In this document: one piece after another, positions 27,137 to 42,205 of the stretch
Position numbering within the stretch: the first letter of the stretch is position 1
Layout of the letters: each line of letters begins with the position of its first letter
From: Ficedula albicollis
Taxonomy: Eukaryota > Chordata > Aves > Passeriformes > Muscicapidae
Direction: 5' to 3'
NCBI RefSeq assembly: GCF_000247815.1
Contig: NC_021676.1
Coordinates: 5,965,832 to 6,029,831, forward strand
Length of the DNA stretch: 64,000 bases
Made by a program: the position numbers and the translations under genes
Notes under the pieces: generated by a model
What the model saw: the letters and a program-made list of their open reading frames with translations, nothing else
What the model was told of the DNA's origin: nothing
Databases searched by the model: none

Positions 27137-29012
27137 CCCACATCCATTCCCACAAACATTCCCCCGGTCTGGGGGCTCCAGGAAGGCTGGAGGGGGATCC
27201 CAGAGCTTTGTCCGTGCTGTGGTCCAAGAAAGGGGCTGCAGGCACAGCAGGATTCGTCCTGCAGCCAGGACCAAACTTCTCCCTCCGTGGCAGCTGCTGT
27301 CCCTCCCATTTTCCTCCTGGCAGCTAAGTTGTTAATAAGCCTCCTTTTCTCAGAGTCCATTGAAATGACTATTTTAAAACAACTACAGATGTGCTAAATT
27401 GGCTCAGCATAATAGGATGAGATGGAGAATAAAGGTTTCCCCAGTGGGCTGTCGCCAGCACAGGTAATTTATTACCTGGGTGGCTAATTACACGCTTCCC
27501 AGCTTTCCAGGGTGAAAACATCTTGATATTTCCTAGTTAAGGAGCCCTGACACGAGTGAAATGACCAGACATGTGAATAGGAAACGTGGTGATGAAGTAC
27601 CTGCGAGCTGAAGAATGCAAAGGAAAAGGCATTCTGCAGCCAGGAAAAATGAACTGTGGGATTTCCCCCAGCACCCTGGGGGAGCGCGGAGGGGCTGCAC
27701 CCCTCCAGCGCCGGCCAATTCCTGCACTTTCTGCAGGAATCTGCCACCAGCAACAAGTGCCCTTTTTTTTTAAAAAAAAAAAAAAAAAAAAAAAGCAAAA
27801 AAAAAGCAGAAAGGAGAAAGAGTTTCATGAGTTCTGCACAAGCACTCGTGAGCTTTGGGGGCTGTGGGAAGGGGAAAGCTCTGCAGTCCTTCCCTCTGCC
27901 CAGGGCTGGCAGCACCCCCTGCCCTGCTGATGGATATTCCTCCCCACCAGACATCCAGGAAGGAGAAGCTCATGTGTGAGAAGCTCCCTCATTCCAGGAG
28001 CATTCCATCTCATCTCCAGCTCCTCTCCACCCTGAGGAATCACCCCTTTCACTGGTGCATTCCAAGCAGTGCAGGTAGGAAACACATCTCCATTATTTTC
28101 TGGTTTGTTATTTGATTATAAAATGTAATGTTTGCTCGGTTAATGGCTTTGAGACAAGGTATCCTATAAAATACACACTCTGTGAACACAGCAAATGGGC
28201 CAATTTTCCCAGGATTTAAAATCGATGGCCTGGAGCAAATCCCATCCAGGAGAAAGATGTTCGGTGGAAGTGCCTGTGGCAGGCTCCAGCCACAGCACAG
28301 GAGCTGGGGGTTCATGGGTGGCTGGCAACAGCAGGGCCAAACAAAACTTTGAAAAAGAGTTTCTTTTTCCCTGGACAAGCTGGAGTGGTGGGATTGGGCT
28401 GGGTTGTGGGGTCAGTGCCTGCTGGGTGACCTATTCCTGTCACCAGCTTTGGAGGCTGCTCGTGGTGACCTGACCTTGTCCCATGGCCAGCAGAGGGAAC
28501 AGAGCTCTGCCTGCTCCTGGGAGCTCACCCTGGGCTTGGATCTTCCCATGAGGACAGGAAATGATCTCAGCTAAAATGGGATCCAGGCTTCCACACCCCT
28601 GGGGGCTGTTTTAGCACCCAAAACCCACCCAACAACGAGGATTTTTTTTTTTTTTACCTGTTTTTTTCTCAGCTGTTTCCCACCTGGTTCACCCTTCAAG
28701 ATCCCCCTGTTTACTGAAGGAAACTGTCCTGGACCCAGCACAGCTCCCAAGGAAATCTGAGCAGGGAAATTTCCTGAAAACCATGGGAAGATTCTGGAGC
28801 TCTTCTCTCTCCTGACTTTACAGAAGAGGCAGGAACAGACATGGCATCACCTGGGAAGAGTGCTGAGTCGCCTGGCTCTCTGCGGTGGGGGAGCAGCAAA
28901 CCCTGTTTTTTCTCTCCTGGGACCCCATTTCATAGCTGGCAGCAGGGAAGGATGGGTCTGGGTGGTGCCATGGCTGGGGAATGGATGCAGCTCTAATGGT
29001 GCCCAAAATGTG
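27137..29012. other. unique non-coding DNA with homopolymer tracts
   Basis: AT-richer block at 27330-27500 (GTTAATAAGCC, GGTAATTTATTACC palindrome, GGCTAATTACACG). A T9/A23 junction lies at 27763-27794. Another AT-rich stretch with TTTGATTATAAAATG lies at 28090-28180, and T-rich tracts occur near 28640-28670. No gene is recognised. Confidence 0.5.
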
Positions 29013-29155
29013 GATCATAGAAACATTGGATGGTTTGGGTTGGAAGAGACCTTAAAGCACATCCAGTCCCACCCCTGCCATGGGCAGGGACACCTTCCAC
29101 TAGCCCAGGGTGCTCCAAGCCCTGTCCAACCAGGCCTTGGACCCCTCCAGGGATG
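29013..29155 (-). mobile_element. CR1 LINE fragment
   Basis: 'ATCATAGAAACATTGGATGG' then TTTGGGTTGGAAGAGACC to CCTCCAGGGATG. It ends inside the first unit of a 66-bp duplication. Confidence 0.9.
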
Positions 29156-29274
29156 CAAATCCATTCTGGGAATTCTGATATAAGATCCCACCGGCTGTCA
29201 CCTTATAACCCTCCAGGGATGCAAATTCATTCTGGGAATTCTGATATAAGGTCCCACCGGCTGTCACCTTATAA
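29143..29274 (+). repeat. 66-bp direct duplication (2 copies)
   Basis: CCCTCCAGGGATGCAAAT to CTGTCACCTTATAA at 29143 and 29209. There are two or three differences. The left unit includes the truncated end of the CR1, so the duplication happened after that insertion. Confidence 0.93.
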
Positions 29275-29905
29275 CACTGAAATTCTGTGCATTTTCCCCA
29301 AAAAATCCCCCATGTTTGTGTGACACGTGGGGCTGGGGTGACCCCAGCTGCCTCTGGGAAGAGGAGTGCTGGGATAAAGGGAAGAGCAGGAAACGAGGTG
29401 TTTGGGGTATGAAGGAGGCCTCATTCCCAGGGATAAAAGGGAGGGATGTGTGTGCCTGTCTTTGGATCCTCAGCATCTCCCAGAGCTCCAGGTTTACGCT
29501 TCTTTATCCTTCTACTTCTTCCTTAATGAGAAATTAATTAGCCTTGTAGTTCCTGCTTGGGAACTTGTAAACACTCAGCGCTGCCTGTTGCTCCCCCCAC
29601 CTGGGTCCCCCACCCTTCCCTGTAGCCCAAGATACCTGACAAAAACGCTCCTGAACAAAGCGCGCCAGCTAATTCAGGGAATTATCGGGAAGCTGGAGCA
29701 GGGCTGAGATAATCGGCTGTAAATAGCGGCTGATTGCGCTTCCTCCGACGCCGCTGCCGTGGCTCCCTCCCACCCCCCAGCAGCTTGGGGCCGCTGGGCT
29801 GGGAAGTGACCGGGCTGGGGATGTCCTGGATGCTCCTGTGTGGGATGATGCTGCTGCTCCGTTGCCTCGCTTTTTGGGAAAAAGAAAGGAAAAGGATAAT
29901 GCAAC
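29275..29905. other. unique non-coding DNA
   Basis: GC- and CpG-richer around 29730-29820. No gene recognised. Confidence 0.5.
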
Positions 29906-31020
<1,115 letters not shown>

Positions 31021-31123
31021 ATCATTGTTATAATTTCTTGTCCTTGAGCAGCCTGAGGAACCCAAGGCTTCAATTCTGCTTTTTCCCTGGTTCCCATCAG
31101 TATCCAACAGCATGTCCTCACTT
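31021..31123. other. unique non-coding DNA
   Basis: Nothing recognised. Confidence 0.5.
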
Positions 31124-31172
31124 CCATGTCCTTCCTCCCATGTCCTTCCTCCCATGTCCTTCCTCCCATGTC
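31124..31172 (+). repeat. 14-bp tandem repeat
   Basis: CATGTCCTTCCTCC, about 3.5 copies. Confidence 0.9.
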
Positions 31173-31175
31173 CTC

Positions 31176-31411
31176 CTCTCACCTGGGCTCTGTGCTGTCC
31201 CCAGGCCACCCTGTGCCTTAAGCAGCTCCCAATGGTTTAGTCCCTGGGCCAGGAAGGTCAACTCTGCAGCCCAAGCCCAGCCTGAGGAATTCCCTCTCAC
31301 CTGGGTTCTGTGCTGTCCCCAGGCCACCCTGTGCCTTAAGCAGCTCCCAATGGTTTAGTCCCTGGGCCAGGAAGGTCAACTCTGCAGCCCAAGCCCAGCC
31401 TGAGGAATTCC
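31176..31411 (+). repeat. 118-bp direct duplication (2 copies)
   Basis: CTCTCACCTGGG to CTGAGGAATTC at 31176 and 31294. One difference is seen (GGGCTCTG versus GGGTTCTG). Confidence 0.94.
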
Positions 31412-32830
31412 TGGGCTCTTCTGCTTCATCTCAGCCCTTCTCCAGCCTCTCCAAGTCCACCCTCATCTCTGCCAGCAGCCACAGCCTCTCCTGCTCAGCA
31501 GAAGGCTGGAAGTGCACAATGGAAGCTGAGCATCCTCAGGAAAGCACCCACATCCATGGAAACACGTCCCTGACACTGCACAGGACCTGTGAGCAGGATC
31601 TACTCCCAGAACAGCCAGAGAGTGGTAAAAGAGGTGGGAACAAGGCTGGGAAAACTGGGCTCAGTGGATCACATTGCTGGGACATACCCTGGATCCATGG
31701 CATGGAGCAGGGGAGGGAATCATCTTCGTGCCATGTCCTCATTCGTTTTCATTAAAACATCATTTTTCCAAAGGGAGAAGTTTAATTAGCAGGGAAATTG
31801 TGGGATTGATTGCTGCAATTTGGGAAGACAAGGAGAGCTCTGAGGCCACAGGGCTGAGCTGTATACAAACTCCAGCACGGGGCAGTGATGGGACACTTCC
31901 CACTCCCACTGAGCCACGGAGGATGGACCCTGTATCCAAAGCCTGCAGATTTGATCCACTCCAGCAAAACCAGGCTGCTTTGCCCCAAAATCCCCATTCT
32001 GCCCTGCTGGTGGCACAGCTGTTGATGTGTCAGGGGCAGCTCTGCAGCCTCGAAGCCCAGCTCTGCTGCTGACACACTTTTCCCAGCACAGTGAACAGCT
32101 GAGGAGTTTCCTACCCGCAGGAAGGTGGATCCCACGAGCAGGTTTGGTGGTGGGGAATTCTCCTGATGCCTCCTGCTCCTTCCTCCTGTGCTGCTCAGCT
32201 GATGGGACAGAATGGGTTTGTGTCATTTCCTCAAGGAGGAAATGTGCTGTTCCAAGGAGGACTTGGAGCTCCTTCAGCAGTGAGTCATGACTTTGTGTAT
32301 AAGCTAAACACTGGAGCAGAATCATAAATAAATAAAACTGCTTTCATAAACTGGAAATTAAACACATCCCGTCCTTGTTTGCGATGCACCATGATTCATG
32401 CTGCTGCTTCCTACTTCAAGGGTTATTTTAAACCAGGCTTTGCAGGCACTTTGTGCCTTTTATCCATCTCTTGATTTGCCCTGTGCTGCTGCTCGAGGAA
32501 CGTTGTTTGATACGATAACAAACTCCAGCCTCGTGTTCCCTCTCCTCGTGCCGTGTCCTTGCAGGGCTGGTGGCAGGGACAGGCGTGAGGGCGCTGGGCT
32601 GGAGGCTGTGGGACATCCTGGGTTCAGCAGGTCACCTCCATCTCCACGCAAGGCTGAGGAAACGCTGCTCAGAGCAGCCAGGGCTGGAATCTGAGCTCAC
32701 ACAGGGCTGACATCGCTGCTTGCTGGAAGTGCTGATCCCACCTATTCCATTTCCCAGCCCCTCTCCCCTCCTCCCTACAGCAGCAGCAGAATTTGAGCAG
32801 ACAAAGCTGGGTCAGGCACTTGATGACAGA
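31412..32830. other. unique non-coding DNA
   Basis: AT-rich near 32320-32370 (AATAAATAAAAC). No gene recognised. Confidence 0.5.
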
Positions 32831-33135
32831 ACAGAATCATGGAATCACAAGATCCTTCAGGTTGGAAGTGGCTTTAAAGTTCATCCCAATCCACCCTCTT
32901 CCACTATCCCAGGTTGCTCCAAGCCTCACCCAACCTGTCCTCGGACACTTCCAGGGGTGGGGCAGCCACAGCTTCTTTTCCTTCAGGTTGGAAGTGGCTT
33001 TAAAGTTCATACCAATCCACCCTCTTCCACTCTCCCAGGTTGCTCCAAGCCTCACCCAACCTGTCCTCGGACACTTCCAGGGGTGGGGCAGCCACAGCTT
33101 CTCTGGGCAACCTATGCCAGGGCCTCCCCACTCTC
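32831..33135 (-). mobile_element. CR1 LINE fragment with internal duplication
   Basis: 'ACAGAATCATGGAATCACAAG' tail, then 'GGTTGGAAGTGGCTTTAAAG' to 'GGGCAACCTATGCCAGGGC'. A 126-bp core occurs twice (32854-32979, 32980-33105), differing at about three bases, so the duplication arose after insertion. Confidence 0.9.
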
Positions 33136-33317
33136 ATCAAACCTTCATCAAGATCAGACCTCACCAACTATTATTTTTTTCTCACCAGGATGATTTCCAG
33201 CTGGATCAATTCCCAAGCCTGACTCCCGAGGAACAGTGGGAGGAGCAGCTGAGATGCCACCACAGTGGATCTGTCACCCAAAGGAGAGGTGGGGGACTGC
33301 CCAAACTCTTCTGCCCT
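33136..33317. other. unique non-coding DNA
   Basis: Nothing recognised. Confidence 0.5.
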
Positions 33318-33400
33318 GGAATCCCTCCTGTCCCAGGATCTTTCCTGCCCCAGGATTCCTCCTTTCTCAGGATCCCTCCTGTGCCAGGATCCCCCCTGCC
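33318..33400 (+). repeat. 17-bp degenerate tandem repeat
   Basis: About five units of GGATCCCTCCTGTGCCA and variants. Confidence 0.85.
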
Positions 33401-34243
33401 CTGCGTTGGGCACCTGTAGAAGCATAAAATCACTCACATGTGCAGACAGGTGAGAAGGGCCTTGCACCCCAATCTCCCCCACCTTCCTCCTCACTCCAAA
33501 TGGGATCTAGACACTGGATCAGACCAAAAAAGCAATCCCACTGTGCCTGATCTGTCCCAAATTTTACATTTCAAATGGAAGCTGGCTGATGCCCAGACCC
33601 ACCCAGCCGAAACTCGTCCTTCTCTGCCCTCCCAGCTGTCCCCCAGCTGAGCCCTACAGCAGCAGTGACACCACGGGGGAGGCCCAGCAAGGACATTTTG
33701 GGATGTTTTGGCTCCTAATCCTGCCCCACCACCCCTGGCTCCGGGGTGTCTGTGGAGCTCTGAGCTCTGGGTGAATAGGTCACCTCAAGCATCTGGGGTC
33801 ACCTTAGGGTTACCCTGCTCCTCATTTAGGATGGGAAAAGTAAGTCTGGCTCTGCCAACCCCTGGGCTGAGCAGCCTGTGACCATGGGTGTCTTTTTCCT
33901 GGTGGGACATCCTGCTCTGCACTGGATGGAAGGGTTTGGACTGAGGCTGGGAGTCCTGGGAAGAACCAGGCTGGATTCTCCTGGCAGGTGGTGCCAGGAG
34001 CTTTGGTGCATCCCAGGACGAGCTGGGAAGACAGAGAGGGCCTGGACACTGCACACTCACCCTCACTCTTGTCCTTTAATCCAGCTATTCCCTTAAAGCC
34101 AGGTATTTCCTCCTGCCTGTGCCGTACCCTAATCACAAAGCACTGGGTTCATCTCTTCCCTAATGCTGAGCCAGATCCTGCCTGTGATGCCACTGTGTTC
34201 AGAAACCTCAGAGATTTCAGTGCAAAAGGGTCCAACTCCCCTT
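33401..34243. other. unique non-coding DNA
   Basis: No gene or repeat recognised. Confidence 0.5.
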
Positions 34244-34347
34244 CCCCAGTGAAATACCGGCAGCTCCCAGCTCCAACTCTCCCTCTCCAGCTGAAAACCT
34301 GCAGCTCCCAGCTCCAACTCTCCCTCTCCAGTGAAATACCTGTGATT
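34244..34347 (+). repeat. 41-bp tandem repeat, ~2.5 copies
   Basis: CAGCTCCCAGCTCCAACTC at 34261 and 34302, flanked by three CAG(C)TGAAA(T)ACC segments. Unrelated in sequence to the 41-bp array at 52664. Confidence 0.9.
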
Positions 34348-34720
34348 CCCTGTCTTGGCAGAGCTCAGCTGCTGGATCTGCTCCCTCCAAGCCAGGCTGG
34401 AACACGTCAAACAGGAACGTTAACTATTTTTCCAGCTGTCTGGAGCTCTGGATCCATAAAACACACACTGATGTTAAACCTCCCCACCTCGCCAAGGAGA
34501 TGCCAGTGATGCTGGGATTGCTGGGTTGGTTGGGGGTTTTTTTAATGGTTTTTAGAACCTGCAGGAAATCCCTGCCAGGGGTGATTCTCCTGCAGGAGCT
34601 GCAGTCTGAGGCTGCTCCCCAGGTTGAGTGAGTGTCACTCCTTGGCAAAGGTAGGACAAGGCAAGTGAGACCATTGCCAGCAGCAGCTCCAACAGGTGCC
34701 AGCCACCCTGGAGGCAGAAG
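34348..34720. other. unique non-coding DNA
   Basis: Nothing recognised. Confidence 0.5.
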
Positions 34721-34922
34721 TCACAGAATGCCAGAATGGTTTGGGTTGGAGGGGACCTTACAGATCATCCATTTCCACCCCCTGCCATGGGCAGGGACAC
34801 CTTCCACCATTCCAGCGTGCTCCAAGCTCTGTCCAACCTGGCTTTGAACACTTCCAGGGATCCAGGGGCAGCCACAGCTTCCCTAGGAAAACCATTCCAA
34901 GGCCTCCCCACACCCACAGACT
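34721..34922 (-). mobile_element. CR1 LINE fragment
   Basis: 'TCACAGAATGCCAGAATGG' then TTTGGGTTGGAGGGGACC, 'CTGCCATGGGCAGGGACACC', 'CTTTGAACACTTCCAGGGAT' and 'AAGGCCTCCCCACACCCACA'. Confidence 0.9.
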
Positions 34923-37900
34923 CCAGATGGGGAGGTGGAACAGCCCCAAACCTTGGACTCGGCTCTGTCTGCTCCCTGCAGCAGCACTGAGATGCCTGAG
35001 GAGCCCAGTCCGTGCCAGTTGGTCCCAATTTTGGGTGGAATCATGCACTAACTGGGCCAGTCTGAAACCAATTTGAGTCCATCTTTGAACACGACTCCTC
35101 TCTGAGATTGTTTGGGATAGAGCTGATCCTAAAGGGATCAGCAGACAGAGCAGACTAAACATGCAATATTAAATAGCAAGTGCTAATATGAGAGCCATTA
35201 AACACGAGCCCTCTCCTGCCTCTGGAGCAGCTGGAGCTGGGGCTGCTCTCCTGCTGAGGGATCCTGGTGCTACCGACAGCCAGGCCAGCCACACGTGTAT
35301 GGATCAAATTGCTGGAGTGAAGGAGAAATTCCCTTTCCTGCTGCCAATCTTTCTGGCATTCCACCCTCTGCCCCTGCTCTCAGCCCAGGTGGGAGCAGCC
35401 GAGGTCCTTTTCCCTGGGGAGATGTGGGAAGGGGGAGTGTGGCTGTCCAGCTCCTGGCTCTGGGAAGGTTGGCAGGAAAGCTTCTCCCCCAGCCTGCTGG
35501 AAAATTAGAGAAATCTTATTTTTGTTTTGGGATGAATCCAAGTGGTTTTGATGTCCTGGGAGGGATCTGCTGGCCTTGCAAAAACTTCCCTCCTCCTCTC
35601 TCTCTCTCTCTCCCAGAATTTCAAAGCCACAGCACTGGGGTAAACCAAACAGAGGGTTCCTGGATGGTCACAGTGAAGGGGAGTGGATGCAGAGCACCCT
35701 GGCTCAGGCCAGAGGTTTTCCAGCTGTGCTGGGAACAGCGGGGTCAGGGAAGTGTTGGTGGAGGAAATCACCCAGAGCAACCTGAAAGGAAAACCCCCGA
35801 GCTGGATCCCTGTTTGCTCCACACTTGTCCTGCACTTCCTTCACATCTCACTCTCCCTCTGGAGAAATTCCAGGAGAAACTGGGCAAGCATTAATAGCCA
35901 AGTTCCCCATGGGCTGTGTGGGCTGCAACAGGGAAGGAATGAGAGAAATCCTGACCCCATCCCTGAGCAGAGTCCCCATCCCATTGTCAGCAGCACTTGT
36001 GGTCTGGGATCCTTGCCCTTATCTGCTGAGCTTTCCCCCTTTCCTGGAGCCTCTTGATTATCACTTCAGAGCAAACCTTCCACTTGACTTAACACTAACC
36101 AACGTCCCATCCACATATCTGTAACTCCTCACAAATTAGCCAGGGATGGTGGATGGGGAGCCTGTCAGCCTTGCAGCCCTTCCCCTTTTGGGATCCATGC
36201 TGGGAATGGAGGTGGGGCCCCTCCTGGTGCTCCTGATCCATGCTCCCTCTGCTTCCTCCATCTCCTCCATGAGGTTCTGGAAGACATTCTTTCTTCTCTC
36301 CTCTTCTTTCCTCTCTCTCTGGCTCAAGGGATTTTTTTGGGTGTTTCAGTGAGGCAGCATCCTGAGGAACCAACATCCCAGCTCTGCAGAGGTGAGGAGC
36401 CTTCCCATGCCCTGCATCCCAAAAGATGGCACAGCCTGGCTCTCCAAAGCGGCTCCTGCTGGCCCAGGAAGCAGCCAACCCCAGGGCAGGGGTGACCTGT
36501 GCTGGGACAGGAGGGGCAGAGCCACTCCAAGCCCTCCCAGGGCCCAGCTCCAGCATCCCTCTGCCTGCTCCATGGATTTCAGCTCAGGAACAAAACTGTG
36601 GGAAGGCAGATGGATGATGGACTTGTCAGAGGGTTTTCATGATAAAACCTTCAAACTCCGGGTTCTGGTTCTGCTCAGAATTCTGAGCAGAGGCTTCAAA
36701 TCCTCCTGGAAGTGTTCCCATTGCCCAGCAATTCCCTCGGAATGGCATTGTTATGGATTCCTTCGTTCTGAGCTTCTCCATTTCCTGCAGCCTCTCGAGT
36801 GCCTGAGCACCAGCCACTGAGTACCTGCCACAGGATCCTTGTTCTGTGGCCCTGAGTGCTGGAAGTGCTCCAGGAGGCTGAGGAAAATGAGGAATGGGCT
36901 GGGAGAGGCCCTGCACTGATCCCAGAGTTATTAGGGCTGGAAGGAGGCTCCTCCAGCTCACCTGCTCCACTTTATCCTGCACATCAGGCTGGTAAACCAT
37001 CCCTGTCAGATGTGTGCTTAGCCTTATCCTTGGATATCTCTGGGGAAAGCAATTCTGCAGCGTTCCACTGGCTGAACTCTTGTCAGAGCTATAAAGGTTT
37101 CCTTAATGTTTAACTTTCATTTTCTCCACTGCAACATAACCCCATTATGAGGCTTTCAGCTCCTGGATGGCTCCTTTTCCCTAAGCCCCCATTTCGAGGA
37201 GCTGGGAAGGGCGGGGATGAACTGACTCCCCCTTGGCTCTGACACAGTTCCAGCCAATTCCCTTTAATTCGAGTTAAGGTAGGCAGAGTTTATGGGATCA
37301 GAGGAGGTTTTAAATGTGCTTAGGCAACGCTCAAATGTCCTCTTGTGACATGAGCTGGGCTGTGGAGCTGCTGGCCTGGCTGTGTCTCCTCCCCCTGGCT
37401 TGGGAATGAGGAGGGAGTGACCCTCACACAGTGGGAGTGGGCACACAGGGGGTCACCAGGTCCTTGGGGAGGTGACAGTGGGGAAATGAGGTCTCAGAGG
37501 GATCTGAGGGTCCTGCTTGGACATCTCTCCCCTTTGTCCCCTCTGCACCAGCTCCCCCTCCTTTGGCACCCACCCTGTCCTGGCAGCCAGTGACTGGGGT
37601 GGGTGGGATGTGCAGGGACACCCCATGTCCTGCCTGGAGAGAGGGGAATTTGCTGGATCTCAGCTCCCTTCCTTCAAAACTCCCTTTCTGGGCTCTTTCC
37701 AGCCCTGGCACATCCCAGGCTGCCGAGGAGGAGTGAAGGGGCAGGCATGAGGGCTGGGTGGGGGCTGCACTCCCCAAACTCAACCCCTGTGTCAGCTGAG
37801 CTGGGACAGCTCCTGTGCTCCAAACACCACAGAGAGAAGACTGGAATGGAACAGGGAAATGAGGAAATTCCAAACTCTCCCCAGGTGAAAAAGAGTGGGG

Positions 37901-38359
37901 AGGGGGGTTTGGGCAAATGAAGCAGTTCCCAGTGGCTGCATTTTGACAAGGATCCTCAAACCATTTGGAAACACTTCCAAGTGAGGACAAGGTGGAACTC
38001 ATGGCATCAACCTCCAGTTATTAATACGACTGCAGGATGAAGTAGGTCGATCCCCCCTGCCGGGTCCTGGAGGGGCTGAACTCATTTCCTGCCATCCCAG
38101 AGGTTATCAGAGGCAGGGAAAGTGGGATGCAGGGATGGCACAGGGCAGAAACAGTGCTGGGATCCTCCAGGTATGGTTGGAAAAGCGTGGGAATGGGGAA
38201 CATGGGAAGGCAATGCCAGCAGGGCTGGGAGGGCAATTCTCTCCTTCCACCCACGGGCTCTCTTAAGCTCTCACCTGCCAATCATTCCCTCATTTCCATG
38301 AATCCTAAATCCACTTGCAGCTCCTTTCAATAAAACAGGAACACGCACCTTCCCGGAGT
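34923..38359. other. unique non-coding DNA
   Basis: A long repeat-poor stretch with a short (CT)n tract at about 35597-35613 and CT-rich stretches near 36285-36320. Overlapping frames (up to 199 codons) carry no recognisable domain and lack splice or promoter context. I see no gene. Confidence 0.5.
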
Positions 38360-38565
38360 GAAACATATTAGAGCAGTTTGTCACCGCCTCATCCAGGAGG
38401 GATTAATTCCCAAATCATTTCCTGACATGTTTTATCGGCGCTTATTAAAGCAGGAGCTGTGTTGGGCAATCCTTGGATAAACGGAGCCATAATTTAACAC
38501 CTCCTCCGTCCTATTAGTGAGCAGAAGGATTTATTTTCTCAGTGCAACTTTAATTATGGAGAACA
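38360..38565. promoter_or_regulatory. AT-rich repeat-free island (candidate regulatory)
   Basis: GGGATTAATTCCC is a near-perfect palindrome carrying back-to-back GGATTA/TAATTCC words. It is followed by TTTTATCGGCGCTTATTAAAG, CCATAATTTAACACC, CCTATTAGTGAG and CTTTAATTATGG. The texture is that of conserved non-coding DNA; conservation is untested. Confidence 0.3.
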
Positions 38566-38827
38566 CACGCAGGGGGTGGAGGCGGCTGGATCCTGCAGGT
38601 TAGGGATGAATCCTGTGGAGCACCTTGGGGCAAGGCACGGGATCTTCCCAGAGCTGCTGACTCACCTGTGGCTGTCCTGTCTGGCTCCAGGTGTGCAATG
38701 TGACCTTGGGATCTGGGCCTTGTGGTGTTGTAGGGAGATGTGGAGCACTGGGAAAGCCAAGGCTGGCTGGGTGCCTGGCTCCTGTGCCCTGGGGGAAGCT
38801 GAGTTCTCCTGGCTCCCCATGGCTGCT
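38566..38827. other. unique non-coding DNA
   Basis: Nothing recognised. Confidence 0.5.
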
Positions 38828-39994
<1,167 letters not shown>

Positions 39995-41895
39995 CTGCAC
40001 CAGCAGCAGGAGCCACTTTCCCAATGGAAAAGCAGTGCAGCCCCAAATCCCTGCTCAGATGAGCAATTTGGAGTTGCCTGACTGGGTTTTCTGGAATCTG
40101 GCAACTCTGTGGCTCGCTGGAGTGAGAAAACTGGGGAAATCTGTGCTACCTCCAGCTCTGCTTCTTTTGAGGCAGGAATCCTTCCCCCAGTCTCTGCTCT
40201 TCCCCGTTGCTTTGAGTGCTTCCACTGCAGCTGGGAATTCTGTACAATCACCAAAAGCTCCAGACCCTGCTCAGAGGACTTGGAGACACAGGGATTGGGA
40301 TTCCAGGTGGTCCCACAGGAGCGTGGCTCTCTGCTCCTGCAGCCTGCGTCCCTGGGGCAGAGCTGGCTGGGATCCCAGCCTGTGGGGATCCTGCAAAACG
40401 GCACCAGGGAGGTGGAGAAACCCCAGGAACTGACTCAGGGCCTTGTGGAAGAGCTGGATCCCTCCTCCCATGGCAGGAGTTAATGACTCTCCTGGCAAAT
40501 ATCACCGGGAGCTTGTCAGGAGTCCTCACATTCCCCCAAGAACCGCCGCGTTCCTGCTCTTTTCCATGGATTGATTTTCGGCTCTGGAAATTGTCTTTTA
40601 ATTTCTGCATCTTTGTTCTCTGTCTGGGGGGTCTGGGGGCTGCCTCCTGCTCCTCAGTGCTGGTGAGGCAGGGACGTGTCCAATGGCTCTGGGAATGGAG
40701 ATGCAGAGTCCAGGCCATTGGAACACCTGAGAACCTGTTTTTGGTGTCAGCTCTCCAGGAAAAGCTCCAGGGATGCTTGGTGCTGGTGCCAAGGGATGCA
40801 GAAAAGCTGTCCCTGTGGAAGGGCTGGGATCCAGGGCTGCTGGAGCAGCAAGGGGCTGGGATGCTCCTCCAGGATCACTGCAAGCTGCCAAGAGAAACCA
40901 GCTGGATGCATCCACTGCTCCCTCACAGCCACTGCCATTCCAGGCCAAATCATGGATCAGGAAAAATAATAATCCCTTATTAAACTCCAAATTCCAGAGC
41001 AATTTGGGGCTGGGAAGGAGATGCTGGAACACCTTGGGCTGATGTCATTCCTTGCAGTCGGGAGCAGGAGAAACACAATCCAGTTCTGTCCCCCCACCCT
41101 GCAGAACAACAGGGAAAGTCCCCAAGGGAAGGTTGAAAAAAGGGAAACGACAACAACCAACCCAAAGAACTCCAAAGTGAGAAAGGAGAGGGAGAAAAAT
41201 AGAAGAAAGAAAAAATAAAAAAGGGCAGACCAAAAAAAAAAAAAAGTCTCCACACCGAGGGGACGCCTCAGGGGGATGTTTCCCTCTTCCCCCACTTCCC
41301 CCAGCCCCTGCTGGGCTCCTGAAGCCGTAAAATCTGAGTTTGTGGCGTGTTCAATCGATTATTCCCTGAACTCCCCAGCTTTGGAGACAGGTAATTCATT
41401 TCAGCCCCTCTATGGCTACATTCAAAGAAAAAAAAAAATTCCCTTTCCCTTTCTTCCCATGTTGCTTCCAGCCCTTTCTCTGCCCCTTTGCTCCCTCCTC
41501 CCCCTCTCCCCCAGACACGAGTGATTCCCAGGAAAGGTGTGGCCATTCCCACAGTGAAACCCAAGGCAGGTAATGACTTTCTCACCCCATCCATACTGCT
41601 CCAGAAACTCCTGCCCTTCCAGCTGCATCCCTTTATTTCTGAGAGGCCAGGGGGAGGGGGATGTGCCAGCCCCCTCCGATTCCCTCTCCTCCAAGGCCTC
41701 TCCATAAAAAATAGAGGAGGAAGATATAAAGGGAGCAAGTGTTTGCAGGGATAGAGTTTCCATCAGGCAGAGTGGTTGGGAAGCAGAGGCTCTTTGGTGT
41801 CCGGGAAGGAGCAGGTTCCTGACATCCTGCTGTGCTCTCCATATGGGATCTGCAGGCAGGATGGCTCATCTGCTGCTGCCAGCTCTGGGGAAAAC
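39995..41895. other. unique non-coding DNA with an A-rich stretch
   Basis: Purine/A-rich from about 41140 to 41250, ending in A14. A10 near 41430. No gene is recognised; the frame at 40216-40983 (255 codons) has no recognisable domain. Confidence 0.5.
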
Positions 41896-42205
41896 ATCAT
41901 GGAATCATCACGGAATGGTTTGTGCTGGAAAAAACCTTAAAGCTCAACTTGTTCACACCCCCTGCCATGGGCAGGGACACCTTGCACTAGCCCAGGTTGC
42001 TCCAAGCCCCATCCAACACAGCCTTGGACTTCCAGGGGCAGCCACAGCTTCTCTGGGCACCTTGTGCCATCCCCACAAGGAACAACTTCTTCCCAATAGC
42101 CAATTTAAATGTCTTCTTTTAGTTTAAAACTATTCCCCCTTTTAGTTTAAAACTATTCCCCCTTTCCTCTGACCATCTGCCCATGTAAAAAGTTTCTCTC
42201 CAAGG
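41896..42205 (-). mobile_element. CR1 LINE fragment, longer copy
   Basis: Extends from 'ATCATGGAATCATCACGG' through the usual blocks to the more 5' CR1 region 'TTTAAAACTATTCCCCCTTT' and CCCATGTAAAAAGTTTCTCTCC. A 22-bp piece (TTTTAGTTTAAAACTATTCC...) is duplicated in tandem near 42117-42160. Confidence 0.9.

Noticed and set aside
27763..27794. T9/A23 junction as a retrogene tail
   Set aside because: No upstream coding remnant or target-site duplication is visible.
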